Below are positions 47,120-58,809 of a stretch of 64,000 nt of DNA, piece by piece (position 1 is the stretch's first letter; each line of letters opens with the position of its first letter). A model generated the notes under the pieces. That model was not told the origin of the DNA, did not search any database, and worked only from the letters and a program-made list of their open reading frames with translations. Source of the stretch: Sarcocystis neurona. Lineage: Eukaryota > Apicomplexa > Conoidasida > Eucoccidiorida > Sarcocystidae. The stretch spans positions 1,337,071 to 1,401,070 of the forward strand of contig KL647313.1 in the NCBI GenBank assembly GCA_000727475.1. The letters are read 5' to 3'. Position numbers and translations under genes: made by a program.

Positions 47120-48570
47120 TGAAGGAGGTTGTCAAAGAAAAAATCCCGAAGAGAAGCCGGAGGCATGTTCGGGTCGTTGCTATTTCCTCTGCTTCTCCTT
47201 CTGGTGTCTGTATATCTGCTGCTGCTGTTGTTGCTTCGACTTTCCCGCCCCTAGAAGATGTCCGCGGCTGCAGCGGGGCTCCTGCTGTTGTTGCTGCTGC
47301 GCCCGTTCCTGCTCTTCTTCCTCCTCCTGCTGCTGCTTCGTCAGAGGGCGACAGGAGAGCAGCGCAGCACCGAGAGAGCGCAGCAGCAACGAGGGGCTCG
47401 TGGACGTAGTTGAGCGCAGAAAGCTGCAACAGCACTTCCGCGAGCAGCGCATCTGCCGCAGCGCCGGGAAGACCCGGCTCTTGCTGCTGCTCTTGCTGCT
47501 GCACTTCCTGCTGCTGCTGCTGCTTCTCCTCCTCCTGCTGCAAGTGGTCGCAGTACCTGCGGAAAAGAAGCAAGAGAGAGGAGACAAGAAGTAGGAGGAC
47601 GAGCAGCAGCAGCAGAGACGTTGTGGCGTAGGCAGCAGAATGAGAGGCACCTGCCGACAGCAGCAGCAACACTGTCTCGTCCATGCGCAGAGGGTGCAAA
47701 GGAAGTTTCTGCTGATCCGCATCGAGCAGAAAAAGAAGTAAACGGCCACACTTAAAAAACCGAGTGGTACTCATGGCCGTAGATGCAGACAGAGAGAGCA
47801 AAGAGACTTCTTGATACACGTACGTTCTCATACACAACGAGGAGAAGAGAAAGGGAGGGAGAAGAAAAGAAGCGAATAAGAGAAATAGCTGCAGCCACCC
47901 ATCTACACACACGTGAGTATACGTAGGAGGACCAATAGCGTCAACATATACACACAAAAGGCCGTCTCAACAAGAAGAGACAGATATACAAGTCTATACA
48001 CAAATATACATACACGTACACATATATATACATATATATACAGAGAGGGAGAGATTTATTCGTACACACATAAGTATATACACAACTATATATACACGTA
48101 CACACATATACATACATATATATATATAGAGAGAAATGGCTTCGTACACGTACACTATTGAGAGAAAGAGAGGAAGGCGAGAGATGGCGAGCAGTAGCTA
48201 CACTTCTATACACACATACGAGTACGCATATAAAAACTGCCACTAAATACATATATATATATATGAATATATCAAGAGCGACAGAAACACGGAGACGGAG
48301 ACAGGGGACGCACGCCAAGAAAACACCGCCGTACAGCAGGAGTCCAGCATCACGCGTGGACGTCTGGACAGCGAGACAGAGACAGAGAAAGACAGACGCA
48401 CACGTGTAGATGCATGCAGACACAGCCACAGATATGCAGGTGATATGTACACGTGTGTGTTTGTTCGCCGCCATACACATATATGAGTGTTGTATAGATA
48501 AATGGAGCTGCTGTAGACGAAGAGAGGAGTGCAGCACGTCGTCCAGCGGCAGCAGCAGCGTCACCATCTC
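47120..48570 (-). CDS. Exons with helical-repeat character, minus strand
   Basis: Pieces: about 48566-48490 after CTACCCAG (EMVTLLLPLDDVLHSSLRLQ); about 47812-47655 (STTRFFKCGRLLLFLLDADQ, then LRMDETVLLLLSA and a GTGCCT donor); and about 47547-47130, with Glu/Gln runs and then ALLAEVLLQLSALNYVHEPL. The last stretch resembles the short helical repeats (HPR/FAST-type) that precede RAP domains. Strand and style agree with the RAP-like exons downstream, so these may be more N-terminal exons of the same gene. Phases across the 47.65/47.55 kb intron did not match by eye. Confidence 0.4.
47990..48270. repeat. TA/CA microsatellite
   Basis: TACACA, TATATA and GAGAGA units between candidate minus-strand exons. 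Confidence 0.9.
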
Positions 48571-48859
48571 TGGGTAGGCGGCTGAAGAGTGTGGAAAAGA
48601 GACGACGGCCGCAGTGTATCTGCTGCTCGCGGTCTCCGTCTCCGTCTCTCATATTCTTGCTGTCTCCCCCATCCTTCTCCCTTTTTTTCTCTCCGTGTGT
48701 GCGTCTCCCTTTCTCTTCCTCTGTCCCATTTTCTCTCCGGCCCGTTCCTTTCCCCTTCCCTTTCCCTTTTTGTCTTTTCTTCTCGCTCTCCCATATATGT
48801 ATGTGTACACGTATTTACGCCACTAAATATAGTATTAGACGCCGGTGCGCATGCGTGAC

Positions 48860-48960
48860 GCGCATGTATTCAACTGCTCCCCGGGCGTGGACTCCGAGAG
48901 CTTTTGGTACATTTCATCGATTTCCTTCATCTTCTTCTCTTCCTCCTCTCTCTCTTCCCT
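48860..48960 (-). CDS. Coding block, copy 1 of an inverted duplication
   Basis: On the minus strand it reads Glu/Lys-rich sequence and then KEIDEMYQKLSESTPGEQLN. It is homologous to the + strand block at 49200-49300. Unknown function. Its limits are not defined; it could be an exon of the minus-strand gene. Confidence 0.4.
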
Positions 48961-49089
48961 GCCCTTCCCTTCTCCTCCGTTTTCTCCGTTTCTCTCTGTC
49001 TTCTTCTTTCTCCCTCTTGGCCTCTCCTTTTGTGTGAGGCCTTCTCCCGCATGCAGCGGACCCGCCGCGGCACCGGGGGAGTTGCAGGG

Positions 49090-49345
49090 GAGGACGCGGA
49101 AAAGAGAATTTTGCAGGGCATGCAGACGCCACGCAGCAGAGACAACTCACACGGCACGCGAGCGACTCGCTGAAAACGGCGGAAGAAGAGGTCCACGCGC
49201 ACATCGACAGCACGCGCACGGGGAAGGAAGAGAAGAAGACGAAGGAAAACGATGAAATGTATCAAAAACTCTCGAAGTCCACGCCCGCAAAGCAGTCGAA
49301 TAGATACGCGGTCGACGAGCTCACGCAGGCGCGCCGGGGGTCTGA
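49090..49345 (+). CDS. Coding block, copy 2 of an inverted duplication
   Basis: After GAGTTGCAG the + strand is open with ordinary charged composition: ADATQQRQLTRHASDSLKTA, then EEEVHAHIDSTRTGKEEKKT, then KENDEMYQKLSKSTPAKQSN and YAVDELTQARRG. Copy 1 is on the opposite strand. Differences between the copies include silent third-base changes (TAC/TAT, AAG/AAA), which supports this frame. Unknown function. The donor near 49341 (GTCTGA) is weak. Confidence 0.45.
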
Positions 49346-49400
49346 TAATATATATTCTGGCGTCAATACACATACACATATATATATGTGCATGAGTATT

Positions 49401-49840
49401 TGTGTAGACTCCCTTGGCAGAGAGATATAGATCTGCTGTAGCTGCTGCATGCCTATCCGCAGGGTCGGCTGCACACAGCGTCCTTGAATAGATGCTCACT
49501 AGCGTATACACGCACACACATATATGTGTGTATGTATGTGTAGATTCTCTTAGCAGAGAAAGGCGTCTGCGGTGAGGCTGCTTCACGGGTGTCCACCTGT
49601 GTGTGTGTGTGTGTGTGTGCGTGTGCATGCACAGTCCTCCCTTTGATTGCGCCTGAATTTCCCTCGCTTCCTCTCCCTTCTTCTTCTTTTGCGGAGAGCG
49701 GGGGGACGGAAAGAACCGAGGGGAAAGCGGGGCAATATACATATACATATATAGATAGATAGATAGCTGCATATGTATGGATGTGGACTCGCTTGGCAGG
49801 GAGTAGCAGCTCTTGTGAAGCTGCTGCAGGAGTGTATACG
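49401..49840. repeat. Three diverged copies of a 55-base unit, each with a microsatellite
   Basis: Copies start at about 49402, 49538 and 49783 with TGTAGACTCCCTTGGCAGAG, TGTAGATTCTCTTAGCAGAG and TGTGGACTCGCTTGGCAGGG. Each is followed by a stretch containing AGCTGCTGC or AGGCTGCTTC and preceded by TA/TG repeats. On the minus strand they read QQLQQIYISLPREST, KQPHRRRLSLLREST and LQQLHKSCYSLPSEST, so they may be duplicated exons or just duplicated non-coding units. Confidence 0.65.
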
Positions 49841-50109
49841 TCGACTTCTTCACTTTTCTTGGCTTTCTCTTCGTGCTCTCTCTCTGTGTCTGTGTGTGTG
49901 TCTCTCGTCCTCCTCCCTGTGTGTATCTTCCATTATCTTTATTTTTTTTTGTCCCGTTTTTTCCTCTTTCTCGTCCTATTCCTCGTCCTCTCTCTTTGGC
50001 TTTCTTGTCCTTTCTTTGTCGTCCTTTCGATTCCTCGTTCACTCCCTCCTGCTCTGTGGCAGAAGCACGGGGCGAGCAGCAGCAGCAGCAACGGCCTCGC
50101 TGCGCGTAG

Positions 50110-50205
50110 TAGTACCAGGAGCAGAGCCGGCTGAGAACTGCGTCGAATCGAAGACGGGCGACGGTGATGGCCGTCAACAAATCAAGGAGCAGCTGCAGCA
50201 GAAAT
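50110..50205 (-). CDS. Candidate exon, minus strand
   Basis: Reads LLLDLLTAITVARLRFDAVL and then SRLCS, helical and Leu-rich, with a possible GTACTA donor near 50118. It looks like another helical-repeat unit on the same strand as the RAP-like exons. No partner is proven. Confidence 0.35.
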
Positions 50206-50211
50206 CAACAT

Positions 50212-50315
50212 ACCACGCATGCACACCACGCATGCATACCACGCATGCATACCACGCATGCATACCACGCATGCATACCACGCATGCATACCACGCATGC
50301 ATACCACGCATGCAT
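50212..50315. repeat. 13-bp minisatellite, eight units, GCATGC core
   Basis: Eight head-to-tail copies of ACCACGCATGCAT in perfect register from 50212 to 50315. Only the first unit differs (ends CAC). Each unit carries the palindrome GCATGC. Confidence 0.95.
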
Positions 50316-50339
50316 GTGCACGTATGTCTTTTCAAATTC

Positions 50340-52758
50340 CTTCCATCAGATATATGTTCGGATATGTCTACGCTTCTTCCGCTGTGTATGTGTATATACG
50401 TACGTGCGTGTATTTCTCTCTCTTTCGATATATGTGTACAGACTAGTTCTCCTACTTCTGTGTATATACATATATGTATATGTGGATGTATATTTAGACA
50501 TACACAGCTGCAGACCGTGAACACATAAATATATGCATATCTATACATGTGATATATACATGTGACCACTAGTCTACAAAGTGTAAATGGCCATTCATAT
50601 GGACCTATATATATAAGTATACGTCTACGTACATGTATACGTATATGTGTACATATATATATATATATATATAGACACTGCTTTATAAAAGAGTACCTGG
50701 TGATTCAACTCTATACACGCGCGTACATTGTCATGACCTATCTGCAACTATATATGTAAACACATACATATGTATATCATTATATAGAGCAACATATGTA
50801 TATCTGTCTACACAGTAATACATGTCTATCTGTATATACAGCAATATATGTGTATCTCTGTATACAGCTATATGTATATCTACATATACGGCAGCAACGT
50901 ATATGTATATCTCTATATACAGCAATATACGTATATTTATCCACTTTGACACAGGTGTACATCGACATACATATCTATGTATCGTCAGGCCTACGCACAC
51001 GTACACAGGCCCACGCATGTAGACGTGAGACCGCACAGCTATGTACCTGTACACATGCATATATATATATATATATATGTGTAAAAATAAATATATACAT
51101 ATATACGGACATGATACATGATATAATACATACACACATTCATATATATATGTGTGAGGACAACATACGCGTGGATGCATGAGTGTATACATCACCTCCT
51201 GTGTATACATGCATGCGGAACTCACTCACATCTATATATGTGGATACGTACATACGCAGAGGCAATACATATGTATATAGAGAGACAACACTCCGCATGC
51301 AGCACTTACTTATAGAGTGTGTGCAGAAGTCGCTGTCTTCGTCTACCTATTCATACCTACCTACACTTACATAACATATATTAATGGGGATATACATATA
51401 TATATAGGTATATNNNNNNNNNNNNNNNNNNNNNNNNNNNNNNNNNNNNNNNNNNNNNNNNNNNNNNNNNNNNNNNNNNNNNNNNNNNNNNNNNNNNNNN
51501 NNNNNNNNNNNNNNNNNNNNNNNNNNNNNNNNNNNNNNNNNNNNNNNNNNNNNNNNNNNNNNNNNNNNNNNNNNNNNNNNNNNNNNNNNNNNNNNNNNNN
51601 NNNNNNNNNNNNNNNNNNNNNNNNNNNNNNNNNNNNNNNNNNNNNNNNNNNNNNNNNNNNNNNNNNNNNNNNNNNNNNNNNNNNNNNNNNNNNNNNNNNN
51701 NNNNNNNNNNNNNNNNNNNNNNNNNNNNNNNNNNNNNNNNNNNNNNNNNNNNNNNNNNNNNNNNNNNNNNNNNNNNNNNNNNNNNNNNNNNNNNNNNNNN
51801 NNNNNNNNNNNNNNNNNNNNNNNNNNNNNNNNNNNNNNNNNNNNNNNNNNNNNNNNNNNNNNNNNNNNNNNNNNNNNNNNNNNNNNNNNNNNNNNNNNNN
51901 NNNNNNNNNNNNNNNNNNNNNNNNNNNNNNNNNNNNNNNNNNNNNNNNNNNNNNNNNNNNNNNNNNNNNNNNNNNNNNNNNNNNNNNNNNNNNNNNNNNN
52001 NNNNNNNNNNNNNNNNNNNNNNNNNNNNNNNNNNNNNNNNNNNNNNNNNNNNNNNNNNNNNNNNNNNNNNNNNNNNNNNNNNNNNNNNNNNNNNNNNNNN
52101 NNNNNNNNNNNNNNNNNNNNNNNNNNNNNNNNNNNNNNNNNNNNNNNNNNNNNNNNNNNNNNNNNNNNNNNNNNNNNNNNNNNNNNNNATATATACCTAT
52201 ATATATATGTATATATATATATATACATATATACATATATACCTATATATATATGTATAGGTATATATGGGTATATATATATACATATATACATATATAT
52301 ATAGGTATATAGGTGAATGCGGATATACACGTATATGTTGTGTGAAGCTGTGTGGAGGGGCACATATGTGGATAAATACAGACGTGTAGAATGGCCCAAG
52401 CAGGTGTAGCTACACATACGCAGGTGTGGATGTAAATGCCGATATATCTCTCCATCTGTCTTCCCCTCTTTCTGTTTGTCTGTGCCTCTCCAAACATATA
52501 TGATATATATGTAGGCACACAGACGTATACAGGTAGATAACGACGTGTATATGTATGTAAACGCGTATGCCCTACGCAGTTATATATCGACAATAAAAAG
52601 GGCACATGTATAAATCTCTGTCTCTCTCTATACATATACACACATATGTAGGAATGGCTACATATATACACATGTATATATCTGTATATATATATATATA
52701 TACATAGATAGATAAATACGTATGCACATATATATATATATACTACCCAGTGAGAGGC

Positions 52759-52792
<34 letters not shown>

Positions 52793-53000
52793 GTACGCAA
52801 GCAGGAATGTTTACATATGTATACATATATACATATATATATATCGATATATACGTATACACGTATGTATATACCCAGTGAAACGCATATATATATATAT
52901 ACATGTAGGAATGTTTACATATGTATACGTATGTATATATATATATATATGTATATCTATGTATGCGTGTCAATAAGTATATACATACGTGTATGTTCGA
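50340..53000. repeat. Microsatellite block with a 775-base assembly gap
   Basis: About 2.6 kb of TA, TACA, TATC and CATA units. The gap 51414-52188 lies between TATATATAGGTATAT and ATATATACCTATATATA, again near-inverted flanks. ACCCAGTGARAGGCATATAT occurs twice (near 52745 and 52873), each followed by ATGTTTACATATGTATAC, giving a roughly 128-base duplication. Confidence 0.85.
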
Positions 53001-53027
53001 ACAGTGACTAGAAACTATTAGACAAAC

Positions 53028-55070
53028 CTGGGGAGTAAAGGAAGAGAGGTCTGCGACGCTGAGAAGATCAAAGAGCTGCCGCACTGCTGCAGGATCTTCT
53101 TCCATATGCAGCAGGCGCAGCAGCCGGACCAGCAGAGGCACGTGTCTGTACGCAGCAGCGTCGCAGCAACAGCAGCAGCAGCAAAAGGAGCTAACAAGTG
53201 AGCAGCAGAAACGCCATGGGGAGTAAAAAGCAGCTTGAAACCCAGCAGGAGCAGCAACAGAGGCAGCAGCAACAGCAGTGGTGAACGCGCGCACGCAGAG
53301 AAAAGAGCATTTTAATAGCAGTAGCAGCACAGCAACATGAGCAACAGCAAGGGCGCAGCAGCGATACCGAGAAGTTGAAGCCCAGCTCGACGAGCAGCAG
53401 CAGGAAGGTGAAGCCCAGCAGGAGCAGTAGCAACAGCAGCACGGCGGCGTAGCAGGAGCGGCAGCAAGAAGAGGAAACTGAAGCAGCAGGAGCAGCAGGT
53501 GCAGAAGTCGCAGCAGCACCACGGCGGTGCAGCAGGTGCAGCAGCAGCAAGGAGCTGAGGCAGGAGCAGCAGATGCAGCAGCCGCAGCAGCAGGAATGCG
53601 AAGCCCAGCAGGAGCAGCAGCAGCAGGGAGCTGAACCAGAAGGAGCAGCAGACGCAGCAGCCGCAGCGGCAGGAATGCGAAGCCCAGCAGGAGCAGCAAC
53701 AGCAGGGAGCTGAACCAGAAGGAGCAGCACGTGCAGCAGTCGCAGCAGCAGGAGAGTGAATGAGGCTCAGCAGGAGCAGCAGCAACAGCACCAAGGCTGC
53801 GTAGCAAGAGCAGCAGCAGCAGGAGAAGTGTGACGGAGCAGCAGCAGCAGCCGAGGTCGCAGTAGGAGGAACATAAAGAAGCAGCAGCAGCAGCGGGGGC
53901 AGAAAAGTGACGTGGCAGCAGTAACAGCAGAAGATGAATTTGCAGCAGCAGTGCAAGCGAGATTTGAATGTGACAGAAGACTAAGAGCCGTACAAAATTG
54001 TCGAGTAAGGACTAGAAGAGATGAAGGAGATTTGTCGCTGGTTCGACTGGGGAGCATGCAGCAGCAGAAGCTGCTTTTCGTATGTCTGCTGGAGCGCATG
54101 CGCAGCAGCCACCCGCAGCATTGCCAGGGGGCTGTATGGCTTCTCCTGTGAAGCCAAGTGGCACAAGTTCCGCAGCCGCGCTCTTGTCGCAGCAAGCGTT
54201 CTCTCAATATTACTGCTGCCCCTGTTTTTTTCTTCCTGTTCACATCTGCGACTACTCCCGCCCCCCCAACACCACCACCATCTGCTGCTGTATCTGCTGC
54301 TGTTGCTGCTCGACCGCCACGTGGCTACGTCGCCTCCTTCCTCGGCCTCTTGCCGGCGCTCTGCTGCTGCAGCTTCTTCTGCTTTTCCTGCTGCTCCTGT
54401 GGACGCTGCAGCAGGAGCAGCTGCAGCAGGGGTGGCAGCAGCAAGAGGCGGCGCCAGCAGCAGCGGGTGGCTCGCCGGAGGAAAGCAGCGAGGCGAGAGC
54501 GCGGAGAGAGACGGCACTGCGCACAGCGGCGAGAGCAGCAACAGCGCGTCGAGTGGGGACAGAGAGAGAGAAAGAAGCTCGGAGACCAGCTGACGCACAG
54601 AAGAAGTTAACGGAGACAGTAGGTTGCTGCAGCTGTGGACGCTGCTGCTGCTGGGGATGCCGCTGTTGCTGTGGACGCTGCTGCTGCTGCAAAAAGGGGG
54701 GGAAAACGGCGTGGGGATGCTGCCGTTGCGGCTGTTCAGGGGAACTGCAGCAGCAGCAGCCAGAGGCAGCGGCGCTGCTGCCGTGTGGGCGAAATTGGCT
54801 TGCTGGGAGAAAATGTAGAAAAGCAGCAGCGGGAGCAACGGCAGAGAAACACACTCTCCTGCAGCAGCAGCAGCATCAGCGGCTTCCTTTTCTCCTCCTC
54901 TTCTTTCATCTGTGCCGTGCAGTCCTGACGCGCTTCCTCGTGCTGCCTCTCCTGCTGCTGCTGCGGTTGGCGCAGAGAAATCGACGGGAAGGGACGGAGA
55001 CAACTGCGCTGCTAGACGCCGGTTGATTTGCTGCAACAGCAGCAACAGCAACAACAGCAGAAGCAGCAGC
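53028..55070 (-). CDS. Exons of a large minus-strand gene (Ala/Ser/Gln runs, helical repeats)
   Basis: Two parts. (1) Exon 53145-53028 between GCGTACAG and GTTTGT, 118 bases (VPLLVRLLRLLHMEEDPAAV, then RQLFDLLSVADLSSFTPQ), of the helical type seen before RAP domains. (2) A long open frame from about 55052 after TTGCAG to about 53981: it begins INRRLAAQLSPSLPVDFSAP, passes Ala/Ser-rich stretches, then RQLVSELLSLSLSPLDALLL, and near its 3' end NLCHLASQEKPYSPLAMLRV and AAAHALQQTYEKQLLLLHAP. Between them lies a CTG-rich (coding strand) intron, 53150-53900. A competing + strand frame exists at 53912-54151. No family is certain. Confidence 0.42.
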
Positions 55071-55099
55071 AGCACTATCATTCGTAGAGGTTGCCCATA

Positions 55100-56830
55100 T
55101 ATATACATGAGGCGCTCCCAAAGAGGTTAATAAAAGAAGCAACACATCAACATTAAACAAACAAACACACACATATACATATGAGTGAAGGAGCCAGCAT
55201 GGATCAACCTACACATACATATATATATATATGTGTACGTGTATGTATATATATATATATCAGTATACGTTTGTTTTATCTACGTGTCTCTCTCTCTATA
55301 TGCATGCGACAGGCCTACATATATATGTGTGGGGTGCGTGTGTATTTATCCACGCGTGGATGAGTCATTCGAAGAGTCTTCTTGCTAGGGTCACTTTTAG
55401 CAGCAACTTCTTGCCGTGTGAAGTGTCGCTACGTAATATGAGTCCCTTCACCTTCCCGAGGAACAAACAACGAGTCGCATGCATCTGTACATATATTTTC
55501 AAGTAGTCAACAATACTAAAACATCAAAGAGATATATACGTACATATATGTCAATATATGAATGGTTTACAAGCATCTATAAATTCGTACACAGAAACGA
55601 AACTCCTTCACACATATACATATATATATGTCTAACACGTATGGAAGTGCTTCAAGTACATCTATATATATACACACATGTATGTATGTATGCATGTATG
55701 TATGTATGTATGCATGTATGTATGTATGTATGTGTACGAAGATTTCATGTATAATTAGACACATATGTATAAATATATACGTGTATGTCTATAGATCTCT
55801 ACAATGGGCCATGCAGGTATCTCATACATACACGTATACACCTACACATATATATATATATATATATGTAGACAGAGAGAGGGATAGAACGCGGGAGGGA
55901 AGAGAAGATGCATGCGAGAAGTCAGTGAATTCCATCAGGAAGGCAACTCTCCGTCTTCGACCCCTTCGCCTTCTCTTTGTCTTTTCTCTGCCTTTCTCTT
56001 GGCCTTTCATCTTGTCAGTTTCTCTCTGTGTCTGCGTCGATTTGACGGCAGCATCTGTGCAGCGACAAAAATCTACGCAGGTGAATTTCCGAGGGACTCC
56101 TCCCCGAAGACACGGCCACAAAAATATGTAGCGAAGTCATGACTCTTCGCAGCTGCAAACGCATGCGCATAAATATATATATACAATTATATGCTCCTGA
56201 CGTTATATACGCATTTGTACGTACACATCCTGGGTGTATATATATACACGTACCCTTGCGTATATATGTATATGGAGAGATTCACGTAGGTGAGTATACG
56301 AATACTACGTACGTGTATATATACACACATATACATATATATATATGTATATATGCATGCATGTATACATACGCATATATAAACATACATATGTATATGT
56401 ATGTGCGTATATATGCATACATATATACATTTATATATATATATATATATATATACGTGTGTGTGAGTGTCTCTATGTAGGGTCCATCGCAGAGGCGTCA
56501 AGATTCACCGAGTAGAATGCCTACTTCTACGGAAATATCAGACATAACGCTAGACGTACGCACGTACATATATATATATGTATATACGTGAACAAATATT
56601 TACGTATGTATATAGCCTGTTCGCGATACACATATATATATATATACATATATATAGTCGAACAGGTGTATACATCCGTATGCGTACAGGCACACTGAAG
56701 ATATAGCTGGTGACTTATACATATACATATATGTATATATATATATATCTACCTTTTCACTATATGCCTATCCTTCCATATATATATCCACACATATATT
56801 CTTCTTTGCCTTTCTTTGTTTGTACGTAGA
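55100..56830. other. Microsatellite spacer with one or two possible minus-strand exons
   Basis: Mostly TATA, TATG and CATA units; ATGTATGT runs at 55680-55730. Possible minus-strand exon near 55985-55905 (FLMEFTDFSHASSLPSR). The unique stretch at 55370-55500 has short frames on both strands and is not resolved. Confidence 0.45.
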
Positions 56831-56857
56831 TGGATAGGATCAACAGGAAGAAGGGAA

Positions 56858-56985
56858 GTACCTTCCTGAAGTCGAGAAGAAAGGAGAGTCCAACAGATGG
56901 CTGCTGCGAAAGAGCAACGGCGAGCGCTAGCAGCTGCTCCGTTTCTTCAGGCCCGCGTACATGCAAAAAAATGTGGGGCACCCCA
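56858..56985 (-). CDS. Candidate exon, minus strand
   Basis: Reads GPEETEQLLALAVALSQQPS and then GLSFLLDFRK before a GTACTT donor at 56857. It is helical and Leu-rich like the other minus-strand pieces. A + strand frame (56830-57087) overlaps it and cannot be excluded. Confidence 0.35.
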
Positions 56986-57069
56986 AAACAGCAGCAGCAG
57001 CATATGACGGAGGACGTACATCACCACAAGCTGCAGCAGAACGCTTATCACCGACCTATATTCCTCTCC

Positions 57070-58320
57070 ACGTACAGACGCCTATAAATATGTATACATA
57101 TACGTACACATATATATATATAGTTATATACTTATATATATATATGAATGCAAAGACATATGTATACGCATTTTGTCTAGCTAGGTTTCTCTCGGCGTCC
57201 AGAGGCACATATATATGTATATGTAAGTACAGATATACACGCATACGTTTATTGTTGTTATACATATATATATATGTGCGTATACGGTTGTAGAAATATA
57301 TAGACACACGTAAATAACAGAGGAGAAAGGCGTGTCAGCAGCAGCCCAGAAGCAACGGCAGCAAAACGTGAGACAGAAGAAGGAGGAGCAGCAGCAAGGT
57401 CAGCAGCAGCAGGGTCAGCAGCAGCAGGAGCAGCACGAGCGCCTCTGTAGGGAACAACGTCGTTTCATACGTCGAGGCACAGCGTGAGAAGATTCACGCA
57501 TGCGTCAGGAGCGATGCAGCAGGTGTGTAGGGGCCTAACGCATGCCCACACACAGAGATATAAACACACATATATACATATTTACAGGGATGTATACACG
57601 TGTATGCAGAGGTGGATGTAAATATACACGACGCAGAGAAGATGTACGCAGATGGGCACTTGTATACATGTGCCTACGGCTGGGTTGAGATACTAGAGAA
57701 GAAAGACGGGCCTCGCCGCCTCTGCGTCTATACATATCTCTGTATAAGTACATATCAGCAGACACACACCCCCATATATATACATATGTGTGCGCCGCGC
57801 GGTCTCCGTTTCTACACATATCTCTATATAAGCACTTATGGACACATACACAGACACACGTACATCCAAATACATATTTACATACATATATGTATATATA
57901 TTATATATATATGTATATTAATATACATATATATGTATATATATATGATGTCGAAACAGAGTCCTCGTCATCATCTACGACTTCACCGGGAGAAAGAAAA
58001 CTTCGGGACACCTACTCCAGTGCTTGCACGCTTCTCTGTCGCTATAAATATACATATATAACAATATATATGTAGGCACACATGTATAGAGATATACACG
58101 TAGGGGCAGCAAAGTCAATAGAGACAATGAAGAAGAAGAACGCGCAGTCACACCGACGACGACGTGTTACAAAGGCGCAGAGACCGCAGGGAGCAACGCA
58201 GTTCCCTTCCAATTCATCGGTGGCTGTTCACATAGTTACACCTACAAAAGAAGCATATCTCTCTCTATATATATACACACAAACACACACATACATATAT
58301 ATATTCAGGTGTGCGTGTGA
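57070..58320. other. Microsatellite-rich stretch
   Basis: TA/CA units at 57080-57310 and 57540-58110, a CAG patch at 57335-57440, and a unique patch near 58090-58230 that is open on + (KSIETMKKKNAQSHRRRR). No firm gene. Confidence 0.45.
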
Positions 58321-58537
58321 AGGGAAAAGAGGGGACAGCGGTACCCGTGCGATCGAGCTGCAGCAGCTTCACGTGTTTCACGACGACGTCCAGCAGCGCG
58401 CTGCTGCTGCTGTTGTTGCTGCAGGGGCTTGCCTGCTGCTCCTGCTGCTGCAGGGCCTGTGCAGTCAGACATCCCGCAGCGGCAAGAGAGGACAGAGACA
58501 GGGAAACACGGAGGTCCACACGGAGACGTAATGCCAA
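58315..58537 (-). CDS. Candidate exon, minus strand
   Basis: Open frame with Gln/Ser runs and a helical segment (ALLDVVVKHVKLLQLDRTGT). Same strand and character as its neighbours. Not identified; edges approximate. Confidence 0.35.
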
Positions 58538-58809
58538 AAAAAAGAGAAAACCCCCCTTGTATTTCTCTGAATTTAAAGACAGCTGAACCTAGTATTGCCC
58601 CGCCACACAACCACCAACATGCCTACATACCTGCTGACGCACACATCCATATATATATGTGGCTGCTAACTTGCACATGCAATTCGGCAGTTGTACAAAG
58701 TCAGACCTGCACATACGCCACCCCGCCTACTTCTCTCGACATTCCTCGTCTCGCCTACATACCCATCTCTTGTCTCTCTATACACGTATATCTTTACCTC
58801 CACATGTAT

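Noticed and set aside
50212..50315. Regular short repeats as a CRISPR array
   Set aside because: Eight 13-bp units are directly adjacent without spacers; this is a minisatellite in a eukaryotic genome.
51317..52417. Long ORFs with runs of unknown residues
   Set aside because: They bridge the assembly gap 51414-52188 and consist of TA repeats on both sides.
52743..53956. Minus-strand ORFs of 179-354 codons rich in Leu, Cys and Ser
   Set aside because: Read as a CTG-rich intron; only 53028-53145 has splice sites and normal composition.
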